From the NCBI GenBank assembly GCA_902781745.1, contig CACZKM010000011.1, positions 1 to 64,000 on the forward strand: a stretch of 64,000 bases of DNA, in the 5' to 3' direction. Positions 33,623-41,183 of the stretch are shown here, in pieces (the first letter of the stretch is position 1; every line of letters starts with the position of its first letter). A program made the position numbers and the translations under genes. The DNA comes from Oscillospiraceae bacterium. Lineage in GTDB: Bacteria; Bacillota; Clostridia; Oscillospirales; Oscillospiraceae. A model generated the notes under the pieces. It had not been told where the DNA came from, ran no database searches, and saw only the letters and a list, made by a program, of their open reading frames with translations.

Positions 33623-34906
33623 TCACGCCTCCTTTCCCGTCAGGGTGAAGATGGTGTCCAGGCGGATGGCCTTCGCCACCTCCACCACCTCCTCCAGAGT
33701 GACCCGGGAGATGGCCTCCGCCAGTTCCTCCGGGGGGAAGTCCGTGCCGGAGAAGAAGCGGTTGAGCCAGTATTCCTCCAGCCGCCCCTGGGCGTCCAGG
33801 GCGGCCCGGAAGCTGCTGACGGCGGACAGGCGGGCGGCCTCCAGCTCCTCCGGGGTGATGTTCCCCTCCCGGCATGCCCGGAGCTGGGACAGGATCTCCT
33901 CCTCCGCCCGCTGGAAGTTGGCGAACTCCACGCCGGAGTAGACCAGCATGACCCCCTTGGTCATGGCCAGGGAGGCGCTGGCGAAATAGCACAGGGAAAG
34001 CTTTTCCCGGACGTTCAGGAAGAGCTTGGAATTGGTGCTGCCGCCGAAGACGGCGTTGAACAGGGTGGCCCGGGCCACCTCCTCCAGGGTCCGGTACCGC
34101 CGGCCGGCCCGGAAGCCCAGGACCAGCTTGCCCTGGGTCACATCCATGGCCTCGGAGGCCCGGCGGACCTCTCCGGCGGGGGCCTCCACCAACCGGGTGG
34201 CCGGGATGGCCCGGCGGTCTCCCTCCGGCAGGCCGGCCAGGGCGGACCGGAAGGCGGCCTCCACCCGGTCGATGTCCGCCGAGCCGCAGTAATACAGGTA
34301 GACCGGCGCGGTGCGGAGCAGGTCCTGATACCGGGCGTAGAGGGCCTGGCCGGTGATGGCGGCGGCGCGCTCCTCGCTGCCCAGGCGGCCTACGCCGTAG
34401 GCCTCCCCGGCGCACATGGTCCGGCGGAGGCAGGCCATGGCGTACTGGAGCTTGTCGTTGATCTCCCCCCGGATCTTATCCAGGAGGTTGGCCTTCTCGC
34501 TCTCCACGTATTCAGGCAGGAAGGCCGTGCCGTCCCCGGCGGGGTCCAGGATGATCTGTCCCAGCAGGGCCGCGGCGGGCTCCAGGAGCCGGGTGCCGGG
34601 GGGCACGAAGGCGTCGTCCAGGAAGCTGCCCCAGAAGCTCACGCACTGGACCTCCCCCTTCTTTCGGACCACGGGCTCGATGCTGCCGCCGTAAAGGTCG
34701 TCCAGGGCGGCGGACAGGGCCTCCATATCCGGGCAGGTCCGGGTGCCCCGGCGCAGGACCTTGGGCAGCAGGGCGTTGAGGGAGGCGGTCTCCTCCGACA
34801 AAGGCTCCAGGAAGGTCACCGCCAAGGTGGAGGTTTTGAATTTGTTGGTCTGCACCGCCCGCAGGGTCACCCCGGGGGCGATGGTTCGTTCTGTGATCGG
34901 GAGCAT
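33623..34906 (-). CDS. M16-family peptidase partner (YmfF-like, no HxxEH)
   Basis: The 427-aa product has the two M16 half domains but no HxxEH motif; the matching region reads LNALLPKVLRRGT. The C-terminal half keeps the Arg/Tyr pair typical of substrate-binding subunits (NVREKLSLCYFASA). It is therefore likely the inactive partner of the adjacent zinc peptidase. The ATG at 34906 has AAAGGAGGGCAGCC upstream; the longer frame crosses the promoter. It is the first gene of the M16-M16-lgt-folD-yqhY operon. Confidence 0.88.
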   Translation of the reverse strand: MLPITERTIAPGVTLRAVQTNKFKTSTLAVTFLEPLSEETASLNALLPKVLRRGTRTCPDMEALSAALDDLYGGSIEPVVRKKGEVQCVSFWGSFLDDAFVPPGTRLLEPAAALLGQIILDPAGDGTAFLPEYVESEKANLLDKIRGEINDKLQYAMACLRRTMCAGEAYGVGRLGSEERAAAITGQALYARYQDLLRTAPVYLYYCGSADIDRVEAAFRSALAGLPEGDRRAIPATRLVEAPAGEVRRASEAMDVTQGKLVLGFRAGRRYRTLEEVARATLFNAVFGGSTNSKLFLNVREKLSLCYFASASLAMTKGVMLVYSGVEFANFQRAEEEILSQLRACREGNITPEELEAARLSAVSSFRAALDAQGRLEEYWLNRFFSGTDFPPEELAEAISRVTLEEVVEVAKAIRLDTIFTLTGKEA

Positions 34907-34943
34907 GGCTGCCCTCCTTTGGTTATGCCGAAATTTCGCCTTC

Positions 34944-34972
34944 ATTTTAGCAAGATTATCCGGGAATGTAAA
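34944..34972 (-). promoter_or_regulatory. Promoter of the M16-lgt-folD operon
   Basis: TTTACA (34967-34972) and TAAAAT (34944-34949) on the minus strand, 17-bp spacer. Confidence 0.75.
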
Positions 34973-35026
34973 GGAACTATCCAAAGAAATCCTGCCCGGG
35001 CCCCCGGCTTTTCATACAAATAGCCC

Positions 35027-35055
35027 TTGACAAACAGCGGTTTTTACGATAGGAT
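35027..35055 (+). promoter_or_regulatory. Promoter of the ylxM-ffh operon
   Basis: TTGACA (35027-35032) and TAGGAT (35050-35055), 17-bp spacer, 55 bp upstream of ylxM. Confidence 0.75.
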
Positions 35056-35110
35056 AGGCGAGGTTGTAAAGGGATTCAGCTTTACAGACGGCCGATGGGA
35101 GGCGAAGAAC

Positions 35111-35479
35111 ATGAAAAATCAGGCCTACCGGATGACCATGCTCTTCGACTTTTACGGTGATCTGCTCACCGACCGGCAGAAGGAATTCTACGACCTGTAC
35201 TATAACGACGACCTGTCTCTGGCGGAGATCGCCGAGAACTACGACATCACCCGTCAGGGCGTCCGGGACATCATCGTCCGGGCGGAGCGCACCCTGGAGG
35301 ACGTGGAGGAGAAGACCGGCCTCATCCGGCGTTTCCACGAGACCAAAGAGATCGTGGCCCAGATCCGGGGCATCTGCCAGGAGCTGGACGCCCTCAACGG
35401 CCGCCGCTTCCGGGACGAGCTTCTCAACGGGCTGTGCCGCCGGCTGGACGAGGCCGTCACCCAACTGGAAAGGGAGTGA
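35111..35479 (+). CDS. ylxM: YlxM-family HTH protein (signal recognition particle associated)
   Basis: The 122-aa product has a sigma-70 region 4-like helix-turn-helix: LTDRQKEFYDLYYNDDLSLA followed by EIAENYDITRQGVRDIIVRAE. YlxM (p13) stimulates SRP GTPase activity in Streptococcus and lies before ffh in most Firmicutes, as here (6 bp gap). I start at the ATG at 35111 behind GGGAGGCGAAG; the longer frame starts inside the promoter. Confidence 0.93.
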   Translation: MKNQAYRMTMLFDFYGDLLTDRQKEFYDLYYNDDLSLAEIAENYDITRQGVRDIIVRAERTLEDVEEKTGLIRRFHETKEIVAQIRGICQELDALNGRRFRDELLNGLCRRLDEAVTQLERE

Positions 35480-35485
35480 TCCCCC

Positions 35486-36853
35486 ATGGCATTTGAAGGA
35501 CTGACCGAAAAGCTCTCCGCCGCGTTCAAAAAGCTGCGGAACAAGGGCCGTCTCACCGAGGCTGACGTGAAGGAGGCCATGCGGGAGATCCGCCTGGCTC
35601 TCCTGGAGGCCGACGTGAGCTACAAGGTCGTCAAGGACTTTGTGAAGAAGGTCACGGAGAAGGCCGTCGGCGCCGAGATCCTGGAGAGCCTGACCCCCGC
35701 CCAGGGTATCGTGAAGATCGTCAACCAGGAGCTGGTCGAGCTCATGGGCGGCGACTCCACCAAGATCACCATCGCCTCCCAGCCCCCCACCGTGGTCATG
35801 ATGGTGGGCCTTCAGGGCGCGGGCAAAACCACCAACGCCGCCAAGCTGGCCGGCCTCATGCGGAAGCAGAACGGCAAGCGGCCCCTGCTGGTGGCCTGCG
35901 ACATCTACCGCCCCGCCGCCATCCAACAGTTAGAGGTGGTGGGCAAGCAGCTGGACATCCCCGTCTTCCAGATGGGCCAGACCGACCCGGTGGAGATCGC
36001 CCAGAAGGCCATCGAGCACGCGAAAAAGCACGGCAACGACATGGTCTTCCTGGATACCGCCGGCCGGCTCCATGTGGATGAAGAGCTCATGGCAGAGCTC
36101 CAGCGGATCAAGGAAGCCGTCAACCCCAGCGAGATCCTGCTGGTGGTGGACGCCATGATCGGCCAGGACGCCGTCAACGCCGCCCAGGCCTTTGACGAAG
36201 CCCTGGACATCGACGGCGTGGTCCTCACCAAGCTGGACGGCGACGCCCGGGGCGGCGCGGCTCTGTCCATCAAGGCGGTCACCGGCAAGCCCATCAAGTT
36301 CGTGGGCACCGGCGAAAAGCTGGAGAACATCGAGGTCTTCCACCCCGACCGGATGGCCTCCCGGATCCTGGGCATGGGCGACGTGCTCTCCCTCATCGAA
36401 AAGGCCGAGCAGCAGTTTGACCAGCAGAAGGCCCAGGAGCTGGCGGAGAAGCTGAAGAAAAACCGCTTCACCCTCCAGGACTACTACGACCAGATGGTCC
36501 AGCTCAAGGGCATGGGCGACATGGAGGACCTCATCCGCATGATGCCCGGCGTCAACACCAAGGCCCTGGAGGGCGTGACCATCGACGAGAAGATCATGGC
36601 CCACACCGAGGCCATCATCCTCTCGATGACCCCTGAGGAGCGGGAGAACCCCTCCATCCTCAACTCCAGCCGGAAGAAGCGCATCGCCGCCGGCTGCGGG
36701 CTTCAGGTGGTGGATGTGAACCGGCTGCTCAAGGAGTTCAGCATGATGCAGCAGATGACCAAGCAGATGACCAAGCTCACCGGCAAAGGCAAGAAGCGCC
36801 GGTTCGGCAAGCTGCCCGGCATGGGCGGCGGCATCCCCGGCCTCCCCTTCTGA
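35486..36853 (+). CDS. ffh: Signal recognition particle protein Ffh
   Basis: The SRP54 GTPase that targets membrane proteins. The 455-aa product has the N domain (about 1-90), the G domain with GLQGAGKTTNAAKLA, LDTAGRLHVDEEL and TKLDGDARGGAALS, and a Met-rich M domain (about 325-455, SMMQQMTKQMTKLTGKGKK) ending in a Gly-rich tail. It is followed by rpsP after 90 bp. Confidence 0.98.
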   Translation: MAFEGLTEKLSAAFKKLRNKGRLTEADVKEAMREIRLALLEADVSYKVVKDFVKKVTEKAVGAEILESLTPAQGIVKIVNQELVELMGGDSTKITIASQPPTVVMMVGLQGAGKTTNAAKLAGLMRKQNGKRPLLVACDIYRPAAIQQLEVVGKQLDIPVFQMGQTDPVEIAQKAIEHAKKHGNDMVFLDTAGRLHVDEELMAELQRIKEAVNPSEILLVVDAMIGQDAVNAAQAFDEALDIDGVVLTKLDGDARGGAALSIKAVTGKPIKFVGTGEKLENIEVFHPDRMASRILGMGDVLSLIEKAEQQFDQQKAQELAEKLKKNRFTLQDYYDQMVQLKGMGDMEDLIRMMPGVNTKALEGVTIDEKIMAHTEAIILSMTPEERENPSILNSSRKKRIAAGCGLQVVDVNRLLKEFSMMQQMTKQMTKLTGKGKKRRFGKLPGMGGGIPGLPF

Positions 36854-36943
36854 GGAGACTGCGGCACAGTTGGTACCCGTACAGAGAGTACGGTTCCATA
36901 TACAGAATGCAAGGACCAAACAAATCATGGAGGTGAAAAGGAC

Positions 36944-37183
36944 ATGGTTAAGATCAGACTTCGCAGAATGGGCTCCAAGAAGAACCCCTTCTATCGTATC
37001 GTCGTGGCGGACTCCCGGTATCCCCGCAACGGCCGCTTCATCGAGGAAATCGGCACCTATGATCCCCTGCAGGAGCCCGCTGCCATCAAGGTGGACGCTG
37101 AGCGCGCCCAGGCTTGGATCAAGACCGGCGCACAGCCTACTGAGACCGTGAAGGCTCTGCTGAAAAAGGCCAACGCCATCTGA
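36944..37183 (+). CDS. rpsP: 30S ribosomal protein S16
   Basis: The 79-aa product begins [20 protein letters not shown], the S16 signature, and is complete. TCATGGAGGTGAAAAGGAC precedes the ATG. The 90-bp gap after ffh holds a small inverted repeat around GTACCCGTACAGAGAGTACGG but no clear terminator. khpA follows after 14 bp. Confidence 0.98.
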   Translation: MVKIRLRRMGSKKNPFYRIVVADSRYPRNGRFIEEIGTYDPLQEPAAIKVDAERAQAWIKTGAQPTETVKALLKKANAI

Positions 37184-37197
37184 GAGCAGGAGGGCAC

Positions 37198-37428
37198 ATG
37201 AAAGACTTGCTCACGTATATCGCCCAGAATCTGGTGGAGCATCCCCAGGCTGTGGACGTGCGGGAGACGGAGAACGACGGCAGCATCACCCTGGAGCTTC
37301 GCGTCGACCCCAGTGACATGGGCAAGGTGATCGGCCGCCAGGGCCGGATCGCCAAGGAGATCCGGATCCTGATGCGCTCCGTGGCCCAGCGTCAGGGCAA
37401 AAAGGTTTCTGTGGAAATCATGGATTGA
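37198..37428 (+). CDS. khpA: KH-domain RNA-binding protein KhpA
   Basis: The 76-aa product is a single KH domain with the GxxG loop as VIGRQGRIAKEI. KhpA pairs with KhpB/Jag to bind RNA and affect cell length in streptococci. Its place between rpsP and rimM is conserved in Firmicutes. AGCAGGAGGGCAC is the ribosome site. Confidence 0.96.
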   Translation: MKDLLTYIAQNLVEHPQAVDVRETENDGSITLELRVDPSDMGKVIGRQGRIAKEIRILMRSVAQRQGKKVSVEIMD

Positions 37429-37432
37429 TACT

Positions 37433-37537
37433 ATTCCCAAATTAAAATCTTTAATTTGGGAATCCGCGTGCTACGCACGCTCATGACGCGCAAGCGCGTC
37501 ATACCGTCTCATGCAGTCTCAAACGCGCCTTCGGCGC
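37433..37537. repeat. Tandem-hairpin element C between khpA and rimM
   Basis: Four inverted repeats in series: 37433-37463 (ATTCCCAAATTAAA / TTTAATTTGGGAAT), 37466-37480 (GCGTGC / GCACGC), 37483-37502 (ATGACGCGC / GCGCGTCAT) and 37525-37537 (GCGCC / GGCGC). It separates two genes that are usually close and co-transcribed. The build resembles the elements at 11-84 and 11387-11541, but the sequence does not align with them. Confidence 0.6.
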
Positions 37538-37600
37538 TATAAAAAGCGCGCTGCGCCGCCATTTTTTCCTACGCTCCTCAGGATGAAAGGAACGAATGTG

Positions 37601-38092
37601 ATGAAAGAACGCTATTTGGAGACCGGCAAGATCGTCAACACCCACGGCATCGCCGGGGAGGTCAAGATCCTCCCCTGGGCGGACGCCCCCGACTTCCTGC
37701 TGGACTTCGACACCCTGTATATCGACGGCAAGCCCGTAAAGCTCCTGGCCGCCCGGGTCCACAAGAACTGCGTCCTGGCCAAGCTGGAGGGCGTGGACGA
37801 CGTCAACGCCGCCATGCGTCTCCGGGACAAGGTGGTCTCCATCGACCGGGAGGACGTGGAGCTGGAGGAGGGCGCCTTCTTCCTGGCGGACATCATGGGC
37901 CTGGAGGTCCGGGACGCCGACACCGGCGAAGTGCTGGGGCAGATCGCCGATATCCTGACACCCCCGGCCAGCAACGTCTATGTGGTCAAGGGCGGCGCGG
38001 CGGAGCACATGATCCCCGCTGTGCCGGAGTTCATCGTGGAGACCAACGTGGACGAGGGCTTTATCCGGGTCCGGCTCATTGAGGGGATGTGA
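37601..38092 (+). CDS. rimM: Ribosome maturation factor RimM
   Basis: Assists maturation of the 30S head with S19. The 163-aa product has the N-terminal beta barrel (ETGKIVNTHGIAGEVKILPW) and the PRC-barrel domain (about 90-163, FFLADIMGLEVRDADTGEVL, IPAVPEFIVETNVDEG). An in-frame ATG six codons earlier (37583) is possible; I prefer 37601, where AAAGGAACG gives better spacing. trmD begins 4 bp after the stop. Confidence 0.95.
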   Translation: MKERYLETGKIVNTHGIAGEVKILPWADAPDFLLDFDTLYIDGKPVKLLAARVHKNCVLAKLEGVDDVNAAMRLRDKVVSIDREDVELEEGAFFLADIMGLEVRDADTGEVLGQIADILTPPASNVYVVKGGAAEHMIPAVPEFIVETNVDEGFIRVRLIEGM

Positions 38093-38096
38093 CCCG

Positions 38097-38876
38097 ATGG
38101 AGTTCAAGTATCACATCCACATCATGACCCTCTTCCCCGATGTGGTGGGGGATATGCTCTGTGAATCCATCCTGGGCCGGGCCCAGGAGCGGGATATCAT
38201 CCGGGTGGACTGCCACCAGATCCGGGACTACACCCTCAACAAGCAGCGGCAGGTGGACGACTACCCCTACGGCGGCGGCCACGGCGCGGTGATGCAGGCG
38301 GACCCCCTCTACCAGTGCTGGTCCCATATCTGCGAGACCATGGGAAAGCGGGTCCACACCATCTACCTCTCCCCTGCCGGGAAGGTGTTCAAGCAGGCCG
38401 ACGCCAAGCGGCTCCAGGCGGACTACGACAGCCTGATCCTGGTCTGCGGCCACTATGAGGGCATCGACGAGCGGTTCATCGAGGAGTGCGTGGACGAGGA
38501 GATCTCCCTGGGGGACTTCGTCCTTACCGGCGGCGAGATTCCCGCCATGGCGGTGGCCGACGCGGTGTGCCGGCTGGTGCCCGGGGTGCTGTCCGACCCG
38601 GCGTGCTTCACCGACGAGAGCCACTGGGACGGCCTGCTGGAGTACCCCCAGTATTCCCGACCGGAGGTTTGGCACGACCGGCGAGTGCCCCCCATCCTCC
38701 TCTCGGGCCATCACGCCAACATCGCCAAGTGGCGGCGGAAGCAGGCCATCATCCGGACCCGGGACCGGCGGCCGGATATGTTTGAGACCCTGGACCTCTC
38801 CTCCAAGGCCGATAAAAAGCTCATGAAGGAGATCGCCGAGGAGGAATCTGCCGGGCAGCAGGATACGAAAGAATGA
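38097..38876 (+). CDS. trmD: tRNA (guanine-N1)-methyltransferase
   Basis: Makes m1G37 to prevent frameshifting. The 259-aa SPOUT enzyme shows HIMTLFPDVVGDMLCESILG, the knotted SAM site with DYPYGGGHGAVMQADPL, CGHYEGIDERFIEECVDEEI, and VLTGGEIPAMAVADAVCRL. ATG 38097 is preceded by GAGGGGATGTGACCC. The usual next gene rplS (L19) is absent; a terminator and a convergent ArsR gene follow. Confidence 0.97.
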   Translation: MEFKYHIHIMTLFPDVVGDMLCESILGRAQERDIIRVDCHQIRDYTLNKQRQVDDYPYGGGHGAVMQADPLYQCWSHICETMGKRVHTIYLSPAGKVFKQADAKRLQADYDSLILVCGHYEGIDERFIEECVDEEISLGDFVLTGGEIPAMAVADAVCRLVPGVLSDPACFTDESHWDGLLEYPQYSRPEVWHDRRVPPILLSGHHANIAKWRRKQAIIRTRDRRPDMFETLDLSSKADKKLMKEIAEEESAGQQDTKE

Positions 38877-38911
38877 ATCCCCATGGAGACTGTGGCGGTC
38901 TCCATGGGGAT
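38877..38911. terminator. Bidirectional terminator between trmD and the ArsR gene
   Basis: ATCCCCATGGAGAC pairs with GTCTCCATGGGGAT (14 bp, 7-base loop). Short T-rich sequence follows on each side. Confidence 0.8.
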
Positions 38912-38919
38912 CTTTCCGT

Positions 38920-39183
38920 TTATTGGGTTTTTAACTCCTCCATCCAGGCCATCGCCTCCTCCAGGACGGGCTGGTTCAGGTGATAGTATACGAAGGTCTT
39001 CTGCTTCTCCTCGGTGACCAGATTCGCTTTCTTCAATGTCTTCAGATGGTAGGAGATGGTCGCGCCGCTCATGTCGAACTTGTAGGCGATGGCCCCGGCG
39101 GACAGTTTGCCGTTTTTCAGCATGGTCAGGATCTCCCGGCGCACCGGGTCGGATAATGCCTTGAAAATCTCAGTCTTTCCCAT
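38920..39183 (-). CDS. ArsR/SmtB-family transcriptional regulator
   Basis: An 87-aa winged-helix repressor: EIFKALSDPVRREILTMLKN, GKLSAGAIAYKFDMSGATISYHLKTL as the recognition region, and the wing VTEEKQKTFVYYHLN. It has no Cys pair (ELCVCDL type) for metals, and resembles the SdpR/YvbA-like subgroup that often controls transporters. ATG 39183 follows AAGGAAGGTG; the longer frame covers its promoter. Its promoter carries an inverted repeat, suggesting self-repression. No target gene is obvious; the hydrogenase operon has its own distant promoter. Confidence 0.88.
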   Translation of the reverse strand: MGKTEIFKALSDPVRREILTMLKNGKLSAGAIAYKFDMSGATISYHLKTLKKANLVTEEKQKTFVYYHLNQPVLEEAMAWMEELKTQ

Positions 39184-39209
39184 ATCGCACCTTCCTTTCC
39201 GGTCAAAGC

Positions 39210-39231
39210 TATTTAGAATTTCTTCTAAATA
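39210..39231 (-). promoter_or_regulatory. Putative ArsR operator
   Basis: A perfect inverted repeat TATTTAGAA-TTTC-TTCTAAATA begins two bases past the -10 box of the ArsR gene and lies 27 bp before its start codon. Its length and AT-rich arms suit an ArsR dimer. Confidence 0.65.
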
Positions 39232-39232
39232 C

Positions 39233-39261
39233 AGAGTAGCAGACTGGGCGCAGATTGTCAA
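39233..39261 (-). promoter_or_regulatory. Promoter of the ArsR gene
   Basis: TTGACA (39256-39261) and TACTCT (39233-39238) on the minus strand, 17-bp spacer. Confidence 0.65.
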
Positions 39262-39296
39262 GAGGTATTTCGAAAATTTTCAAAATATCAATGTTA

Positions 39297-39333
39297 AAAC
39301 CGGCCCCGTCCGTATGGGACAGGGCCGGCTTTT
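39297..39333 (-). terminator. Hydrogenase operon terminator
   Basis: On the minus strand AAAAGCCGGCCC and GGGCCGGTTTT enclose a loop that can pair further (TGTCC / GGACG); it starts 28 bp after the hydA stop. Confidence 0.85.
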
Positions 39334-39360
39334 CTGTGTTCTGTTAAGCGGACAGGGGCA

Positions 39361-41178
39361 TTACTTGTTGACCACAAAGTTCTCGTCGGTCAGCTCGTTG
39401 TACTTGCCGCGCTTGACATAATGGGTGTGCAGGTACTCGTGAGAGGCATGGCAGCCGGGGTCGCCCCACTCCTTGTAGAAGGCCATCAGAGCGGGGTTCT
39501 CGTGGGACTTGCGGAGGGTCTTGCGCTCGTCCTCGCCGTAGATGGCTTCCATACGCTTCTGGCGGGTGACGTTGATGTCGCCCTTGGGTCTCGGCTGACC
39601 GCCGCCGGTGATGCAGCCGCCGGGGCAGCCCATGACCTCGATGAAGTGGTAGGGAGACTTGCCGTCCTTGATCTGCTGCATGAGCTTCCGGGCGCCGGCA
39701 TAGCCGCTGGTGACGGCGATCTTGGCCTCAAAGCCTTCGGCGGCCTTCCACTCGGGCTTCACGTTCTCGAACTTGATGGTAGCCTCCATCACCTGCTCCA
39801 GACCCGCGATCTCGGGCACGTGGAGGTTGGGGAAGGGCAGCTCCCGGCCGGTGACGATCTCGTACACCGTCCGCAGGGCGGCCTCCATAACGCCGCCGGT
39901 GACGCCGAAGATATCGGCCGCGCCGGTGGACAGGCCCAGAGGCGCGTCGAACTCCTCGTCAGGCAGGCTGAGGAAGTCGATGCCCATGGTCTTGATCATG
40001 TCGCCCAGCTCCCGGGTGGTGAGGACCGCGTCCACGTTACGCACGCCGTCGTTCATCAGCTCCGGACGGGCGCACTCGGTCTTCTTGGCGGTGCAGGGCA
40101 TGATGGAGACCACATACATATCCTCGGGGCGCTTGCCGATCTTCTTGGCATAGTAGCTCTTGATCACGGCGCCGAACATCTGGTGGGGGGATTTGCAGGT
40201 GGACAGATGATCCAGCTGGTTGGGGAAGTTGTGCTCGATGAACTGGATCCAGCCGGGGGAGCAGGAGGTCAGCATGGGCAGCGTGGCCACGCCGCCGGTG
40301 AGGACCTTCTTGAACCGCTCCAGGAACTCCGTGCCCTCTTCCATGATGGTCAGGTCGGCGCTCCAGTTGGTGTCGAACACGTCGTCAAAGCCCATGCGGC
40401 GCAGGGCGGCCGCCAGCTTGCCGGTCTCGCAGTTGCCGGCGGGGAGGCCGAAGCACTCGCCGATGCCCACGCGGACGGCGGGGGCGGGCTGGACCACAAC
40501 ATGCTTGTTGGGGTCGTTGATGGCCGCCAGGACCCGGTCCTTGTGGCTGGTCTCCTTCAGGGCGCCCACGGGGCAGACCACCACGCACTGACCGCAGAAG
40601 GTGCAGGAGGTGTTGCCCATCGGCAGGCCGAAGCCGGGGGTGATGATGGTGTTGAAGCCGCGGTTCTCCGCCGTGAGGACGGAGGTGGTCTGGATGTTCT
40701 TGCAGACGCTGACGCAGCGGCGGCAGAGGATGCACTTGTTGGGGTCCCGGGTGATGGACTCGCTGACGTCGATGGGCTGGAGGTTGCGCTCGCCCTCGTA
40801 GGGGGAGTCCTCCACGCCCAGCTCCCGGCCCAGGGCCTGGAACTCACAGTCCTGGTTCCGGGCGCAGGTCAGGCACTTCTTGTCGTGGTTGGAGAGCAGG
40901 AGCTCGTACATGGTCTTGCGGGCTTCCTGGACCCGGGCGTTGTTGGTCTCGATGACCATGCCCTCTCTGGCCTCCACCATACAGGAGGCCTGGAGGTTCT
41001 TGGCGGGAGGGCTCACCTGGTCCACCACGCAGATGCGGCAGGCCCCGTACTTGTGGATGCCCTCCAGATAGCAAAGCTTGGGGATGTGGATATTGTTCAG
41101 CTCGGCAGCCTGGAGGATGGTGCTCCCCGCAGGCGCGATACATTCTTTCCCATTGATGGTGAGTTTGATATCTGCCAT
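39361..41178 (-). CDS. [FeFe] hydrogenase catalytic subunit (HydA/HndD type)
   Basis: The 605-aa product oxidises or makes H2. From the N-terminus: a 2Fe-2S domain (about 1-80, LCYLEGIHKYGACRICVVD), the His-ligated 4Fe-4S site (NHDKKCLTCARNQDC), two 4Fe-4S sites (CILCRRCVSVCK and CTFCGQCVVVCP), then the H-cluster domain with TSCSPGW, IMPCTAKKTE and EVMGCPGGCITGGGQP, and the small C-terminal KSHENPAL block. The first H-cluster motif has Ser where TSCCPxW has the second Cys. It is the last gene of nuoE - nuoF::gltD - hydA, the set of the NAD(H)-linked, often electron-bifurcating, HydABC enzymes. Confidence 0.93.
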   Translation of the reverse strand: MADIKLTINGKECIAPAGSTILQAAELNNIHIPKLCYLEGIHKYGACRICVVDQVSPPAKNLQASCMVEAREGMVIETNNARVQEARKTMYELLLSNHDKKCLTCARNQDCEFQALGRELGVEDSPYEGERNLQPIDVSESITRDPNKCILCRRCVSVCKNIQTTSVLTAENRGFNTIITPGFGLPMGNTSCTFCGQCVVVCPVGALKETSHKDRVLAAINDPNKHVVVQPAPAVRVGIGECFGLPAGNCETGKLAAALRRMGFDDVFDTNWSADLTIMEEGTEFLERFKKVLTGGVATLPMLTSCSPGWIQFIEHNFPNQLDHLSTCKSPHQMFGAVIKSYYAKKIGKRPEDMYVVSIMPCTAKKTECARPELMNDGVRNVDAVLTTRELGDMIKTMGIDFLSLPDEEFDAPLGLSTGAADIFGVTGGVMEAALRTVYEIVTGRELPFPNLHVPEIAGLEQVMEATIKFENVKPEWKAAEGFEAKIAVTSGYAGARKLMQQIKDGKSPYHFIEVMGCPGGCITGGGQPRPKGDINVTRQKRMEAIYGEDERKTLRKSHENPALMAFYKEWGDPGCHASHEYLHTHYVKRGKYNELTDENFVVNK

Positions 41179-41183
41179 TTCAC

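Noticed and set aside
32381..35023. 880-codon open frame opposite the M16 genes
   Set aside because: It spans two real genes and the promoter gap between operons, with no recognisable domain; typical of antisense frames at high GC.
36854..36943. Ribosomal-protein leader in front of rpsP
   Set aside because: Only a small inverted repeat is present and there is no known S16-type leader; the gap is too short to support a call.
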